This document shows, piece by piece, positions 39,200 to 47,766 of a stretch of 64,000 nt of DNA. The stretch covers positions 3,800,501 to 3,864,500 of the forward strand of contig NZ_CP128477.1 of NCBI RefSeq assembly GCF_030369675.1, written 5' to 3'. The stretch's first letter is position 1, and each line of letters opens with the position of its first letter. The notes under the pieces are model-generated. The model did no database searches. It was not told the DNA's origin and saw nothing but the letters and a program-made list of their open reading frames with translations. Origin of the DNA: Peteryoungia algae. GTDB taxonomy: Bacteria > Pseudomonadota > Alphaproteobacteria > Rhizobiales > Rhizobiaceae. The translations under genes were made by a program, and so were the position numbers.

Positions 39200-40153
39200 T
39201 CAGGTTTTTCCGGTGCTGCGCGTGGTCGGCAGCGTGATGACGGCGATGATGATGAGACCGGTGAGAATGAGGCGGATGCCTGCTCCGAAGCCATAGGTAT
39301 TCAGCATCGAAACGACCAGGAACATGAAAAGGGAGGCGCCCCATATCCCCGGAACATTCGAGTTTCCACCGGCAACCGCCGTGCCGCCGATGACGACGAC
39401 GGCGATCGACATCAGGAGATATTCCGTGCCCATGTTGAGGGCGGCCCCGCCGGAGAAACTGGCCAGCAGGTAGCCGCACAGGGCGGCAAGCACGGCGCAG
39501 AGCAGGTAGGTGACAAGCCGCGTGCCGTCGATCGGTATGCCGGCCATGCGGGCGGCGCGAATGCTCTGGCCAACCGCAGCGATCGAGCGGCCATAGACCG
39601 TGCGGTTGATCACGTACCAGACGATGACCGAGAGGGCGAAGGCGACGAGCGCGACATTCGGTACGCCAATAGTCGATGAGGTGGTGAAGTCCGCGAGCCA
39701 GCCTGGCGGCTTGATGCGAAGCCCCCGATTCGTCCAGATCGCTGTCGACTGCACGATGAAGCTCATCGACAGTGTTGCGATGATCGGCGGTATCCGCAGA
39801 AGCTTGATCAGTGTGTAATTACCCAGACCAATCGCCAGTCCGACGCCGATCGCGACCAGCAGGCCCGTCAGGATCATGCTGTTCTCGACATTCATCACCT
39901 TCAGCGAAACCGTCGCGGCGAGCGTCATGTTCGCGGGAACCGAAAGGTCAATATTGCCGGGGCCAAGCGTGATCACCAGCATCTGTCCGAGACCGACCAG
40001 CACGGAAAAGGCGCCGAAGGTCAGCGCGGCCTGGGCAAGTCCCACGGTGCTCGCCCCGCCCGTGAAGAGAATGGTCACCAGGAAGACGCAGGCCGTTGCA
40101 ATAAAGGACCAGATCCAGGTTCGGGCAAAAAGGGTGGAAATGAACTTGGTCAT
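39200..40153 (-). CDS. Sugar ABC transporter permease (RbsC-like), second copy
   Basis: A 317-residue BPD_transp_2 family permease with about eight to ten helices. It has GLGQMLVITLGPGNIDLSVP, the RbsC-like segment marking the family, and the C-terminal GGTAVAGGNSNVPGIWGAS...LMFLVVSMLNTYGFGAGIRLILTGLIII. AAGGGG precedes the ATG. It overlaps the other permease gene by 4 bases and pairs with it as a heterodimeric channel. Confidence 0.92.
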   Translation of the reverse strand: MTKFISTLFARTWIWSFIATACVFLVTILFTGGASTVGLAQAALTFGAFSVLVGLGQMLVITLGPGNIDLSVPANMTLAATVSLKVMNVENSMILTGLLVAIGVGLAIGLGNYTLIKLLRIPPIIATLSMSFIVQSTAIWTNRGLRIKPPGWLADFTTSSTIGVPNVALVAFALSVIVWYVINRTVYGRSIAAVGQSIRAARMAGIPIDGTRLVTYLLCAVLAALCGYLLASFSGGAALNMGTEYLLMSIAVVVIGGTAVAGGNSNVPGIWGASLFMFLVVSMLNTYGFGAGIRLILTGLIIIAVITLPTTRSTGKT

Positions 40154-41097
40154 GATTTCCCCTTCCTGCCTTCTGCGCGGTTAAGCGCAAGACGCAGCGT
40201 CAGGACAAGGATCAGGATCGCACCTTGCGCGCCGATCTGCCAGTCTGGCGAGATCCGCAGGAATGAAAGGAAAGACCCCGCGAGCGTCAGCGTCAGCGCG
40301 CCGATAACGGCACCGATCGGCGAGACACGCCCGCCGACGAATTCGCCGCCGCCGAGGATGACGCCGGCAATGGAGAGCAGTGTGTAGCGGAGTGCGATAT
40401 TGGCGTCGGCGGACGTTGTCAGCCCCACCAGCGCCATGCCGGCCAGAACGGCAAAGAACGCCGCAAAGCCATAGACCGCCGCGCGGGCACCGATGATCGA
40501 CCATCCGGCCCGAGCGACTGATCGTGGATTGCCACCGACCCCGCGGAGAACCACGCCGAAGGATGAACGCATGATCAGGTAGTGGCTGACAACAGCGATC
40601 AGAACGCTGGCGACGATCGCCATGGGGACAAGCGGCGGCTTGACGGTCATGATCGCCCGGATCCAGCCGGGTGCCGCGCCGCCAGGCGATGGCAGGATCA
40701 GCACTGCGAGCCCGCCCCAGACGAAGCTCATGCCGAGGGTGACCACGATGGATGGCAGGTCCCTGAGGTGGATAAGCACGCCGATAAGGGCATAGGCTCC
40801 GATCGCCCCCATGAGAATGACGACGCCGAGCAGGGGAGACGATTGCAGAAAGGTCGCCGTCACGCAGGCGACGAAGCTGACAAAGGTGCCCATCGAGAGA
40901 TCAAGATCGTTGACCGTCATGATCAACATCTGGGCGATCGTCGCCAGTGCGATCGGGACAGCCAGATTGAACAGAAGGTTGAGCCCGGTATAGCTCATCG
41001 CCCGCGGCTGGAGATAGAAAATGGCCGCGAGCAAACCGACGAGCGAGAGTGCCGGGATCAGGAGGCGCAGGCCGTCGCCCGAGAGGAACTTCGTCAT
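40150..41097 (-). CDS. Sugar ABC transporter permease (RbsC-like), first copy
   Basis: A 315-residue permease of the ribose/galactofuranose class. MTKFLSGDGLRLLIPALSLVGLL starts the first helix; IAQMLIMTVNDLDLSMGTFVSFVACVTATFL and the C-terminal GGGEFVGGRVSPIGAVIGALTLTL are family landmarks. ATG 41097 overlaps the ATPase stop codon (ATGA). The frame is open much further upstream but only as a shadow of the ATPase gene. It works with the second permease and the double ATPase. Confidence 0.92.
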   Translation of the reverse strand: MTKFLSGDGLRLLIPALSLVGLLAAIFYLQPRAMSYTGLNLLFNLAVPIALATIAQMLIMTVNDLDLSMGTFVSFVACVTATFLQSSPLLGVVILMGAIGAYALIGVLIHLRDLPSIVVTLGMSFVWGGLAVLILPSPGGAAPGWIRAIMTVKPPLVPMAIVASVLIAVVSHYLIMRSSFGVVLRGVGGNPRSVARAGWSIIGARAAVYGFAAFFAVLAGMALVGLTTSADANIALRYTLLSIAGVILGGGEFVGGRVSPIGAVIGALTLTLAGSFLSFLRISPDWQIGAQGAILILVLTLRLALNRAEGRKGKS

Positions 41098-42560
41098 GCG
41101 GCCTCCTGAAATGAAGCCGATAGGATGTTTTCCTCCGTCACATCGTCGCCTGTCAGTTCGGCAACGATCATGCCGATGTTGAACACGTAGACGCGGTCGC
41201 AGAGGCAGACCTCGTCCATTTCTGTCGAGTACCAGACGAAGGTTCGCCCGGCATCGGCTTCCCGGCGAAGGATCGCATAGACCTCCTGTTTGGTGCCGAA
41301 ATCGACGCCACGCATAGGATCGTCCATCAGAACCACGGGTGCGCGGCTGGCCAGGGCCCGTGCGAAAAGAACCTTCTGCTGATTGCCGCCGGAAAGCGAA
41401 AGGATCGGATTGTTCATGTCGGGTGTGCGGATCCCGATCCGGTCCTTCCAGGTCTGCCCCAGCGCCTCTTCCCGTGTGAAATCCAGGGTCTGCAGCCGCG
41501 ACAGGTCCGGCAGGATGCCGATGCTGAGGTTTCTCAGAATGCTCCATAGCGCGAAGGTGCCGTTGACCGCCCGGTCGCCGGCGACGAAGGCAACTTCAGG
41601 ATTGCCGGCCCGCAGCCAGTTACCGGTCCGGGATTCGAAGAGGCCGACCAGCATATCGGTCTGGCCGTGGCCGCCGAGACCGGCGAAACCGACGATCTCG
41701 CCCTTCATTGCCTGGAAGGGGAGGCCGCGTCCGCGCACCGGCGGTGCGGCAAGCACACTAGCGGTGCTCGTCTTCTGCACGTTCGTGCGCGCCTCGCGCG
41801 ACTTCACCACACTGCCCATCGCCTCGATCAGTCCGTGTTCCGAAAACTCCTCAGCCGGTCTTTGGCTCACGACCCTGCCGTCCTTCATCACCACGATGCG
41901 GCTGGAGACCGACAGGATCTCTCCGAGGATGTGCGAGATGAAGAGGATAGAGCCACCGTCTCGGACGAAGCGCTCGACATAGGCGAGCAGTTGCTCGGCA
42001 AGGCGCGTGTCCAGCGACGAAGTCGGTTCGTCGAGGATGACGAGACGGACAGGACTGCCGATCTCACAGAACGTGATCGCGATCTCCACCATCTGGCGTT
42101 CCGCGATGGTCAGTGAGCCGACCGCGTCGTGGCAGTCGATGGAATGACCTGGAAAGATTTCCTGGAGTTTGCTCTCGATCAGGGCAGCGCCCCGCTTGCG
42201 CCAGCCCCAGCCCTTCAGACTGCGATGCATGACCCGGGTATTCTCGACGATCGTCAGGTTTGGGCAGAGCGACAATTCCTGAAAGACGCAGCGAATACCG
42301 GCATCGCGAGCCGCATTGATGCTGTGGCCTCCGCTGCCGTGACCATATTGAATGGCGCCTTGATGCGGGGCCAATCCGCCATTGATGACATTGACGATAG
42401 TGGATTTCCCTGCACCGTTATGGCCGACCAGGCCGATGCACTCTCCCGCGCCGATCTCCAGCGTGACGCCGTCGAGCGCCTTGACCGCGCCGAAACTCAC
42501 TCTTGCATCGGTAACGCTGACGACGGGCCGTCCATCGCCCTTATCGAGCATGACACTCAT
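41094..42560 (-). CDS. Sugar ABC transporter double-domain ATPase (RbsA-like)
   Basis: A 488-residue protein with two nucleotide-binding domains. Domain 1 has Walker A GHNGAGKST, signature LTIAERQ and Walker B LVILDEPTSSLD. Domain 2 lacks a recognisable Walker A (normal for this family), has signature LSGGNQQKV, and has a Walker B that reads VLMDDPMRGVD, so the catalytic Glu of the usual DEPTRG is Asp. ATP hydrolysis at the second site may therefore be slow or absent. It sits between the binding-protein gene and the two permeases and energises sugar import. Confidence 0.92.
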   Translation of the reverse strand: MSVMLDKGDGRPVVSVTDARVSFGAVKALDGVTLEIGAGECIGLVGHNGAGKSTIVNVINGGLAPHQGAIQYGHGSGGHSINAARDAGIRCVFQELSLCPNLTIVENTRVMHRSLKGWGWRKRGAALIESKLQEIFPGHSIDCHDAVGSLTIAERQMVEIAITFCEIGSPVRLVILDEPTSSLDTRLAEQLLAYVERFVRDGGSILFISHILGEILSVSSRIVVMKDGRVVSQRPAEEFSEHGLIEAMGSVVKSREARTNVQKTSTASVLAAPPVRGRGLPFQAMKGEIVGFAGLGGHGQTDMLVGLFESRTGNWLRAGNPEVAFVAGDRAVNGTFALWSILRNLSIGILPDLSRLQTLDFTREEALGQTWKDRIGIRTPDMNNPILSLSGGNQQKVLFARALASRAPVVLMDDPMRGVDFGTKQEVYAILRREADAGRTFVWYSTEMDEVCLCDRVYVFNIGMIVAELTGDDVTEENILSASFQEAA

Positions 42561-42597
42561 ACTGATTCACTCTTTGCTTCGTTCGCCAAGGGATGTC

Positions 42598-42635
42598 CCC
42601 CACACCGCCCGACCCGAAGGCCGGACGGTCTGGGG
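42598..42635 (-). terminator. UUCG-capped stem-loop between binding-protein and ATPase genes
   Basis: On the minus strand a 17-position stem (one mismatch, two G-U pairs) is closed by a TTCG tetraloop, just after the binding-protein stop codon. No T-run follows. It probably protects the upstream mRNA and reduces read-through, a common way to make more binding protein than membrane components. Confidence 0.65.
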
Positions 42636-42649
42636 AGGTTTCCGGTCGA

Positions 42650-43666
42650 TTACATGGCGGAAGCAATCACCTTCTGGGCGTCCTCGAGCGAATACTCGAC
42701 ATTGGCAACGCCGCCGGCCTGGGTATTGGCCAGGTTGGCTTCAAGGTTGTCCTGATCGATGCGCAGGAAGGGTACGACGAGGTCCTTCTTCACGTCCTTG
42801 CCGTCGAGGATCTGCTGGGCGACCCAGAAGGCAAGCGTGGAAACGCCGGGCGCAATCGAGACCGACATGGTCTCGTAGCCGTTCGCATCCTTCTGTTCCT
42901 TCCACCATTTCAGCTCGTCTTCTCGGTTGCCCATGACGATCACGGGCATCGGGCGGTTGGCAGATGCGATGGCCTGCGCGGCCCCGTAGCCGTCGCCGCC
43001 CTGGGTCACAACACCGGCGAGTTCCGGCAGGCTGGGCAGAATGCCGGCGACAGCTTTCTGGGCGACGTCCTGTGCCCAGTCACCATGGACAGAGCCGACG
43101 ATCTTGAACTGCGGGAACTGCTCGACACCGGCATGGATGCCGGCCGAGATCTCGTCGTCGACAAAGACGCCGGCGAGGCCGCGGATTTCGAGCAGGTTGC
43201 CGCCCTGCGGCAGCTTGCCGGAAAGGTATTCGACCTGGCTGCGACCCATTTCCTTGAAGTCCACCGCGATGCGCCAGGCGCACGGTTCGGTCACGATGCC
43301 ATCGAACGAGACGACGGTGATGCCGGCATCACAGGCTTCCTTGACGGCACCGTTGAGCGCCGTCGGAGAGGCGGCGTTGATGACGATGGCATCATAACCC
43401 TGCAGGATCATGTTCTGGATCTGGGCGGCCTGCTCGGTCGCCTGATTTTCGGCGGTGGTGAAGGCGTCGGCTGCTGCGACCTGTCCGGCTTTGACGGCCT
43501 CGCCGGTCACCTTTTCCCAGCTGGTCAGCATGGCCTGGCGCCAGGAGTTTCCGGCATAGTTGTTCGACAGGGCAATCTTCTTGCCCGAAGTGTCGGCCAT
43601 TGCGGGCATGGATGTGGCGAGAAGGCACAGTGCCGCGCTCGCCAGAAGGGTTTTGCTGGTCTTCAT
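42650..43666 (-). CDS. Sugar ABC transporter periplasmic binding protein (RbsB-like)
   Basis: A 338-residue type I periplasmic binding protein. The signal peptide MKTSKTLLASAALCLLATSM ends near PAMA-DT. The mature part has KIALSNNYAGNSWRQAMLTSWEKV and QAAQIQNMILQGYDAIVINAASPTALNGAVKEACDAGITVVSFD, the hallmark of the ribose/xylose-binding family. GGGAG precedes the ATG. It is the first gene of the ABC operon and is divergent from the sensor kinase across a 258-base region with tandem dyads. The sugar is not identifiable by eye. Confidence 0.92.
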   Translation of the reverse strand: MKTSKTLLASAALCLLATSMPAMADTSGKKIALSNNYAGNSWRQAMLTSWEKVTGEAVKAGQVAAADAFTTAENQATEQAAQIQNMILQGYDAIVINAASPTALNGAVKEACDAGITVVSFDGIVTEPCAWRIAVDFKEMGRSQVEYLSGKLPQGGNLLEIRGLAGVFVDDEISAGIHAGVEQFPQFKIVGSVHGDWAQDVAQKAVAGILPSLPELAGVVTQGGDGYGAAQAIASANRPMPVIVMGNREDELKWWKEQKDANGYETMSVSIAPGVSTLAFWVAQQILDGKDVKKDLVVPFLRIDQDNLEANLANTQAGGVANVEYSLEDAQKVIASAM

Positions 43667-43818
43667 GATCTCACTCCCTGTTGTCCGGCGCTCTTGGCCC
43701 CGGTTTCCTCCAAACAGCCGGACGTGGCCCGGTCTGAATTCCCCGCCGAGTTCCTCTTCTCGGCAGGATCAGGATGGAGCGAACGGCGACATCTGTACAG
43801 ATCGAGCGCGGCAGGACG

Positions 43819-43859
43819 TTTGCGGGATCTACGCAAAGTCTTGCGGGATTCCGCAAGAC
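43819..43859. promoter_or_regulatory. Two tandem dyads 21 bp apart: candidate response-regulator operator
   Basis: Site A is TTTGCG-N7-CGCAAA (43819-43837). Site B is a perfect GTCTTGCGG-N4-CCGCAAGAC (43838-43859). Both share TTGCGGGAT, starting at 43820 and 43841, exactly 21 bases or two helical turns apart, so two dimers would lie on the same DNA face. The sites lie between the divergent sugar-transport and sensor-kinase genes. Confidence 0.65.
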
Positions 43860-43924
43860 GACCACCCTATCGAGATGTGTTATGAAGGAGATGTGGCCGT
43901 GGGAGTGGCCGCGAGGAGGACATC

Positions 43925-45169
43925 ATGCTCAAGATCGCGCCGTCAGCGCTGCTCGATCACTATCTCGGCATATCCAGGCTCCTGGCCGGCCAGCTCGATT
44001 TTCGCTCTGCCATCAAGGCCGTGGGCGTCGAAGTATCGCACATCGTTCCGCATGACCACCTCGATGTCTGCATCACCATGGTCAATGGCCTCTACCACAC
44101 GGCTTATGAAACAGGCCTCGATACGTTTTGGGGACAAACCACACCAGCGCCAGTGGCAAGCAGTCCGATCAGAGCCCTGCTCTGGGGGGAGATCGACTTC
44201 CTCCTGACAGCCGATGCCCAGCAAGAGACGCGCTACCACGTCGACACGCCCTTCACCCGCCCGATCTTCGAACACAATCTGCGCAGCCGCATTCATGTGC
44301 CGCTGAAGGTCGGCGGTGAAGTGATTGGCGCGCTGAGTTGCTCGTCGCATGCGGTCGGTTTCTACACCGAGCAAGACGTGGCCAACGCCCAGTCGATCGC
44401 CGACCTGCTGGCGCCCTACTTCTTCGCGCTCAGAGCTGCCGAACAGGCCAAGCAATCGGCGATTGTCGAAGCGGAGGCACGGGCGCGGGAGGAAGGCTTG
44501 CGGGCCGGTGCCTTGAGCCTTACCGAAGCGCTGGAACGTGAGCGTCAGCGCATCGGCATGGATCTCCACGATCAGACGCTGGCCGATCTCACCCGCCTGT
44601 CGCGGCGCATTGACCGGTTGATGCAGGAAGGGGCGGTCAAGGGCGAGGCGCTGGAGCCGGTTGGACGCGGCCTGCAGCACTGCATGCAGGGTCTTCGCGA
44701 AATCATCGAGGAGGCCAAGCCCTCGGTGTTGCAGCTCTTTGGTTTCGCCCATGCCATCGAGAACCATCTTGACCGCGCCGTACGCGACCACGGCTCGCGG
44801 CTTGCCTGGAGCCTCAGCGACGATACCGACGGTCTGATCGACACAATCGACCAGTCGGTCCGCATCGCCCTGTTCCGCATCACGCAGGAAGCGATCAACA
44901 ATGCCGTGCGCCATGCTCATGCAAATGTTCTTGAGCTGAAAATGAAGAGCGCGGCAAACGCATTGACCATCGAGGTGGCAGATGACGGGCAGGGCCTCCC
45001 GCGGTCGCCCCGTCGTGCCGGTGGCGGCATTGAAAACATGGTGACACGGGCGCGCCTGATTTCGGCCAAGCTGACGCTGGGGGCCACGCGCGACGGGAAA
45101 GGGACGGCCATGCGGGTACAGATGCCGCTCTCCCTCGCCAAAGCAGGACTGCTGGAGGGCGTGAAGTGA
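43925..45169 (+). CDS. Soluble GAF-domain histidine kinase (NarL/HisKA_3 type)
   Basis: A 414-residue kinase without transmembrane helices. An N-terminal GAF domain (about residues 15-175, with RSRIHVPLKVGGEVIGALSCSSH) is followed by a short coiled coil and HisKA_3 dimerisation domain with phospho-acceptor His215 in RQRIGMDLHDQTLADL. The C-terminal HATPase contains the N box (ITQEAINNAVRHAHA) and G boxes (VADDGQGL, GGGIENM). GAGGAGG precedes ATG 43925. It overlaps the response-regulator gene by 4 bases. The cytoplasmic GAF domain suggests sensing of an intracellular metabolite, perhaps from the sugar imported by the divergent transporter. Confidence 0.9.
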   Translation: MLKIAPSALLDHYLGISRLLAGQLDFRSAIKAVGVEVSHIVPHDHLDVCITMVNGLYHTAYETGLDTFWGQTTPAPVASSPIRALLWGEIDFLLTADAQQETRYHVDTPFTRPIFEHNLRSRIHVPLKVGGEVIGALSCSSHAVGFYTEQDVANAQSIADLLAPYFFALRAAEQAKQSAIVEAEARAREEGLRAGALSLTEALERERQRIGMDLHDQTLADLTRLSRRIDRLMQEGAVKGEALEPVGRGLQHCMQGLREIIEEAKPSVLQLFGFAHAIENHLDRAVRDHGSRLAWSLSDDTDGLIDTIDQSVRIALFRITQEAINNAVRHAHANVLELKMKSAANALTIEVADDGQGLPRSPRRAGGGIENMVTRARLISAKLTLGATRDGKGTAMRVQMPLSLAKAGLLEGVK

Positions 45170-45888
45170 AGGTTCTCATCGTCGAAGACGATCCGCTGCA
45201 TCGGTCCTATCTGCTGGAGGCGGTCTGTGCTGCTCTTCCCGAATGCGACAAGGTCATCGAAGCCGGCAACGGCGTGGAAGGCGAGCGCCTGGCGCGCGAC
45301 CACAAGTCCGCCCATGTCGTCATGGACCTGCAGATGAACGCCCGCAACGGCATCGAGGCTGCGCGCACCATCTGGAAGGAGCGACCGGATACCCGCATCC
45401 TCTTCTGGTCGAATTATTCGGACGAGGCCTATGTGCGCGGCGTCTCCCGCATTGTCCCGGACGGTGCGGCCTATGGTTACGTGCTGAAATCAGCCTCCGA
45501 CGAGCGACTGAGGCTCGCGCTGCGCAGCATCTTCGTTGAGGCGCAGTGCGTCATCGACCGCGAGGTGCGCGGCATGCAGCAGAAGAGCCTCGGTCAGGTC
45601 AGAGGCTTCAGCGACAGCGAATACGAGATCCTCGTCGATATCGCCCTCGGCCTGACGGATCGCACGATTGCGCGGCGCCGCGGCCTGTCGATCCGCAGTG
45701 TCCAGAACCGCCTGCAGCAGCTTTACGAGAAGCTCGACGTCTACCAGATGTCGGTCGAGGACAGTGATGAGGGGCGGTTCAATCTGCGCGCCCGGGCGGT
45801 GACGGTCGCGCTTCTGCGCAAGCTGTTGAACTATAGCGCCCTGGAGCGCGCCGAAGCCGAGCTTGCGGAATGGCTGCGGTCTCACTGA
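45166..45888 (+). CDS. NarL/LuxR-family response regulator
   Basis: A 240-residue two-domain regulator. The receiver domain has acidic residues Glu7/Asp8/Asp9, phospho-acceptor Asp54 (VVMDLQMN) and the Lys of YVLKSASDE. The C-terminal LuxR-type helix-turn-helix is FSDSEYEILVDIALGLTDRTIARRRGLSIRSVQNRL. The start codon is GTG at 45166, overlapping the kinase gene, so the pair is translationally coupled. The C-terminal tail is longer than in NarL. The likely target is the 21-bp-phased dyad pair upstream of its own operon and of the sugar transporter. Confidence 0.92.
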   Translation: MKVLIVEDDPLHRSYLLEAVCAALPECDKVIEAGNGVEGERLARDHKSAHVVMDLQMNARNGIEAARTIWKERPDTRILFWSNYSDEAYVRGVSRIVPDGAAYGYVLKSASDERLRLALRSIFVEAQCVIDREVRGMQQKSLGQVRGFSDSEYEILVDIALGLTDRTIARRRGLSIRSVQNRLQQLYEKLDVYQMSVEDSDEGRFNLRARAVTVALLRKLLNYSALERAEAELAEWLRSH

Positions 45889-45948
45889 GCTACCCAGAGG
45901 GTCCAGATGGCTGTTGACGATCGCCCGCGAAGTTGAAAAACCGGACCC

Positions 45949-46506
45949 ATGGACGAACCGTCGAACGCCACGGAAGATCAGCCCACGCCACGCATGTTGG
46001 CCTGGGCAAAGAACTCGGCTGCCTACCGGCTCGCCAAGCGCATGATGACGGAACGCGAACTCGCGGACGCAATCAGGCGGAAGGCGCGCAGTAAGTTCGA
46101 GGATATTAGTGAAGCGCAGCTGAATGCGCTGGCGGAGACGGCCCTTTCCTTCGGGCGCAGCATGAAGGCGCTGGACGACCAGAACTATGCCGAGATCCGT
46201 GCGAATTCGGCGGCGCGCAGCGGCCGTTCCAAGCGCGCGATTGCCCGAAAGCTGGCCGAGAAGGGGGTTGATCGTAGCATCGTCGAGGCCGTTCTTGTTG
46301 ACGCGGACGATCTGCGCTCAGCTGTCGTCTATGCCCGCAAAAAGGCTTTTGGCCCCTTCCGCCGGCCAGGTATCGAAGCCGACGACGCCCGCTGGAGCAA
46401 GGAGATCGCCTCCTTCGCCCGCCAGGGCTTCGCCTTCGATCTGGCAAAGCGCGTGCTTGCCATGGATGGCGAGGAAGCCGAGGAAATCCTGGTTCGCCCG
46501 GCGTGA
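45949..46506 (+). CDS. recX: RecX-family regulator of RecA
   Basis: A 185-residue, highly helical, basic protein. AAYRLAKRMMTERELADAIRRKA matches the first RecX repeat, and SKRAIARKLAEKGVDRSIVEAVL the second. FDLAKRVL near the end belongs to the third. RecX proteins bind RecA filaments and modulate recombination and the SOS response. Unlike in many bacteria it is not next to recA here; it follows the two-component operon after 60 bases and is likely independent of it. Confidence 0.85.
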   Translation: MDEPSNATEDQPTPRMLAWAKNSAAYRLAKRMMTERELADAIRRKARSKFEDISEAQLNALAETALSFGRSMKALDDQNYAEIRANSAARSGRSKRAIARKLAEKGVDRSIVEAVLVDADDLRSAVVYARKKAFGPFRRPGIEADDARWSKEIASFARQGFAFDLAKRVLAMDGEEAEEILVRPA

Positions 46507-46522
46507 GCCGGAAGGCCTGCTC

Positions 46523-47575
46523 TCAGTCCCGGGCTCGCTGGAGCATGCCGAACAGGTCGCGCGGATCATCGGGGTCGGCAATAAGGTCCACGGGCTGGTA
46601 GAAGGCCGTGTTGCGGACACGTTCGCGTACATAGCGGAGGGCCGAGAAATCCTCGATTGCGAAGCCGACGCTATCGAACAGGGTGATCTGCTTCTCGTTC
46701 CGCCGACCCTCGGCCTCGCCGGTCACGACCTGCCAGAGTTCGGTGACGGGATAGTCGGGATCCATCTGCTGGATCTCGCCTTCGATCCGCGTCTGCGGCG
46801 GGTATTCCACGAATGTGTCGGCGCGGGAAAGAATGTCGCGGTGCAGTTCGGTCTTGCCGGGGCAGTCTCCGCCGATCGCGTTGATGTGCACACCGGCCCC
46901 CACCATGTTGTCGGTGAGGATTGTCGCATACTGCTTGTCGGCCGTGCAGGTGGTGATGATCTGCGCACCCTCGATCGCGGCTTGTGACGTCGTGCAGGCG
47001 GTGACCTGAAGGCCAGCGCCCTCAAGGTTGCGGATGGTCTTGTCCGTCGCCTTCGGGTCGATGTCGAACAGCCTCAGATGGGTAATCCCGAGCACGGCCT
47101 TCATGGCCAGCGCCTGAAATTCCGCCTGGGCGCCATTGCCGATCATCGCCATGGTGGTGGCACCCTTGGGTGCCAGATGGCGCGCGGCCATGGCAGACGT
47201 CGCTGCCGTTCTGAGCGCGGTCAGCAGGGTCATCTCCGTCAATAGCACAGGATAGCCGGTCGAGACGTCGGCGAGCAGACCGAAGGCGGTGACCGTCTGC
47301 AGACCCTCCGCCATGTTCTTCGGGTGGCCGTTCACATATTTGAACGAATAGATCTCGCCGTCAGAGGTCGGCATCAGCTCGATCACGCCTTCCCGCGAAT
47401 GCGAGGCGACTCGCGGTGTCTTGTCGAAGAGCGCCCAGCGCCGGAAATCCGCTTCGATAACGTCGGTGAGTTCGTTCAGTACCCGCTCGATCCCGATATG
47501 GTGCACGAGCCGCATCATGTTCTCGACGCTGACAAAGGGGACGAGGGCTTTTTCCGAAGGGGCTGGCGCTGTCAT
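46523..47575 (-). CDS. Ornithine cyclodeaminase family protein
   Basis: A 350-residue member of the ornithine cyclodeaminase/mu-crystallin family. It has FKYVNGHPKN (substrate Lys region), TALRTAATSAMAARHLAP, the NAD-binding GNGAQAEFQALAM, and the catalytic GGDCPGKTELH with DTFVEY. Agrobacterium-type enzymes convert L-ornithine to L-proline and ammonia with NAD cycling. The segment EYPPQTRIEGEIQQMD is also typical of these. It converges on recX and is separated from the TRAP operon by that operon's terminator, so it is a separate unit. Confidence 0.88.
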   Translation of the reverse strand: MTAPAPSEKALVPFVSVENMMRLVHHIGIERVLNELTDVIEADFRRWALFDKTPRVASHSREGVIELMPTSDGEIYSFKYVNGHPKNMAEGLQTVTAFGLLADVSTGYPVLLTEMTLLTALRTAATSAMAARHLAPKGATTMAMIGNGAQAEFQALAMKAVLGITHLRLFDIDPKATDKTIRNLEGAGLQVTACTTSQAAIEGAQIITTCTADKQYATILTDNMVGAGVHINAIGGDCPGKTELHRDILSRADTFVEYPPQTRIEGEIQQMDPDYPVTELWQVVTGEAEGRRNEKQITLFDSVGFAIEDFSALRYVRERVRNTAFYQPVDLIADPDDPRDLFGMLQRARD

Positions 47576-47710
47576 GATCCACCGATTGAAGAGGAAGCTG
47601 AGGCCAGTCTAGCGATGCTCTCAGCAACTCGAAACGGCGATAATCTAACAGTATGCGCAATCTGGCGAGCAAAATGACATCACTGATGGCGCATAGTGTC
47701 AGCTATCGCG

Positions 47711-47738
47711 AAAAAAAAGCAGGGGCGGAAGCCCCTGC
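47711..47738 (-). terminator. Rho-independent terminator of the TRAP/uronate operon
   Basis: On the minus strand GCAGGGGC and GCCCCTGC (47731-47738 with 47719-47726) form a perfect 8-bp stem with a 4-base loop, followed by eight T residues (47718-47711). It lies 28 bases after the TRAP large-subunit stop codon. Confidence 0.93.
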
Positions 47739-47766
47739 AAGGCGTCTTCTTCGGGAGGACGGAAAG

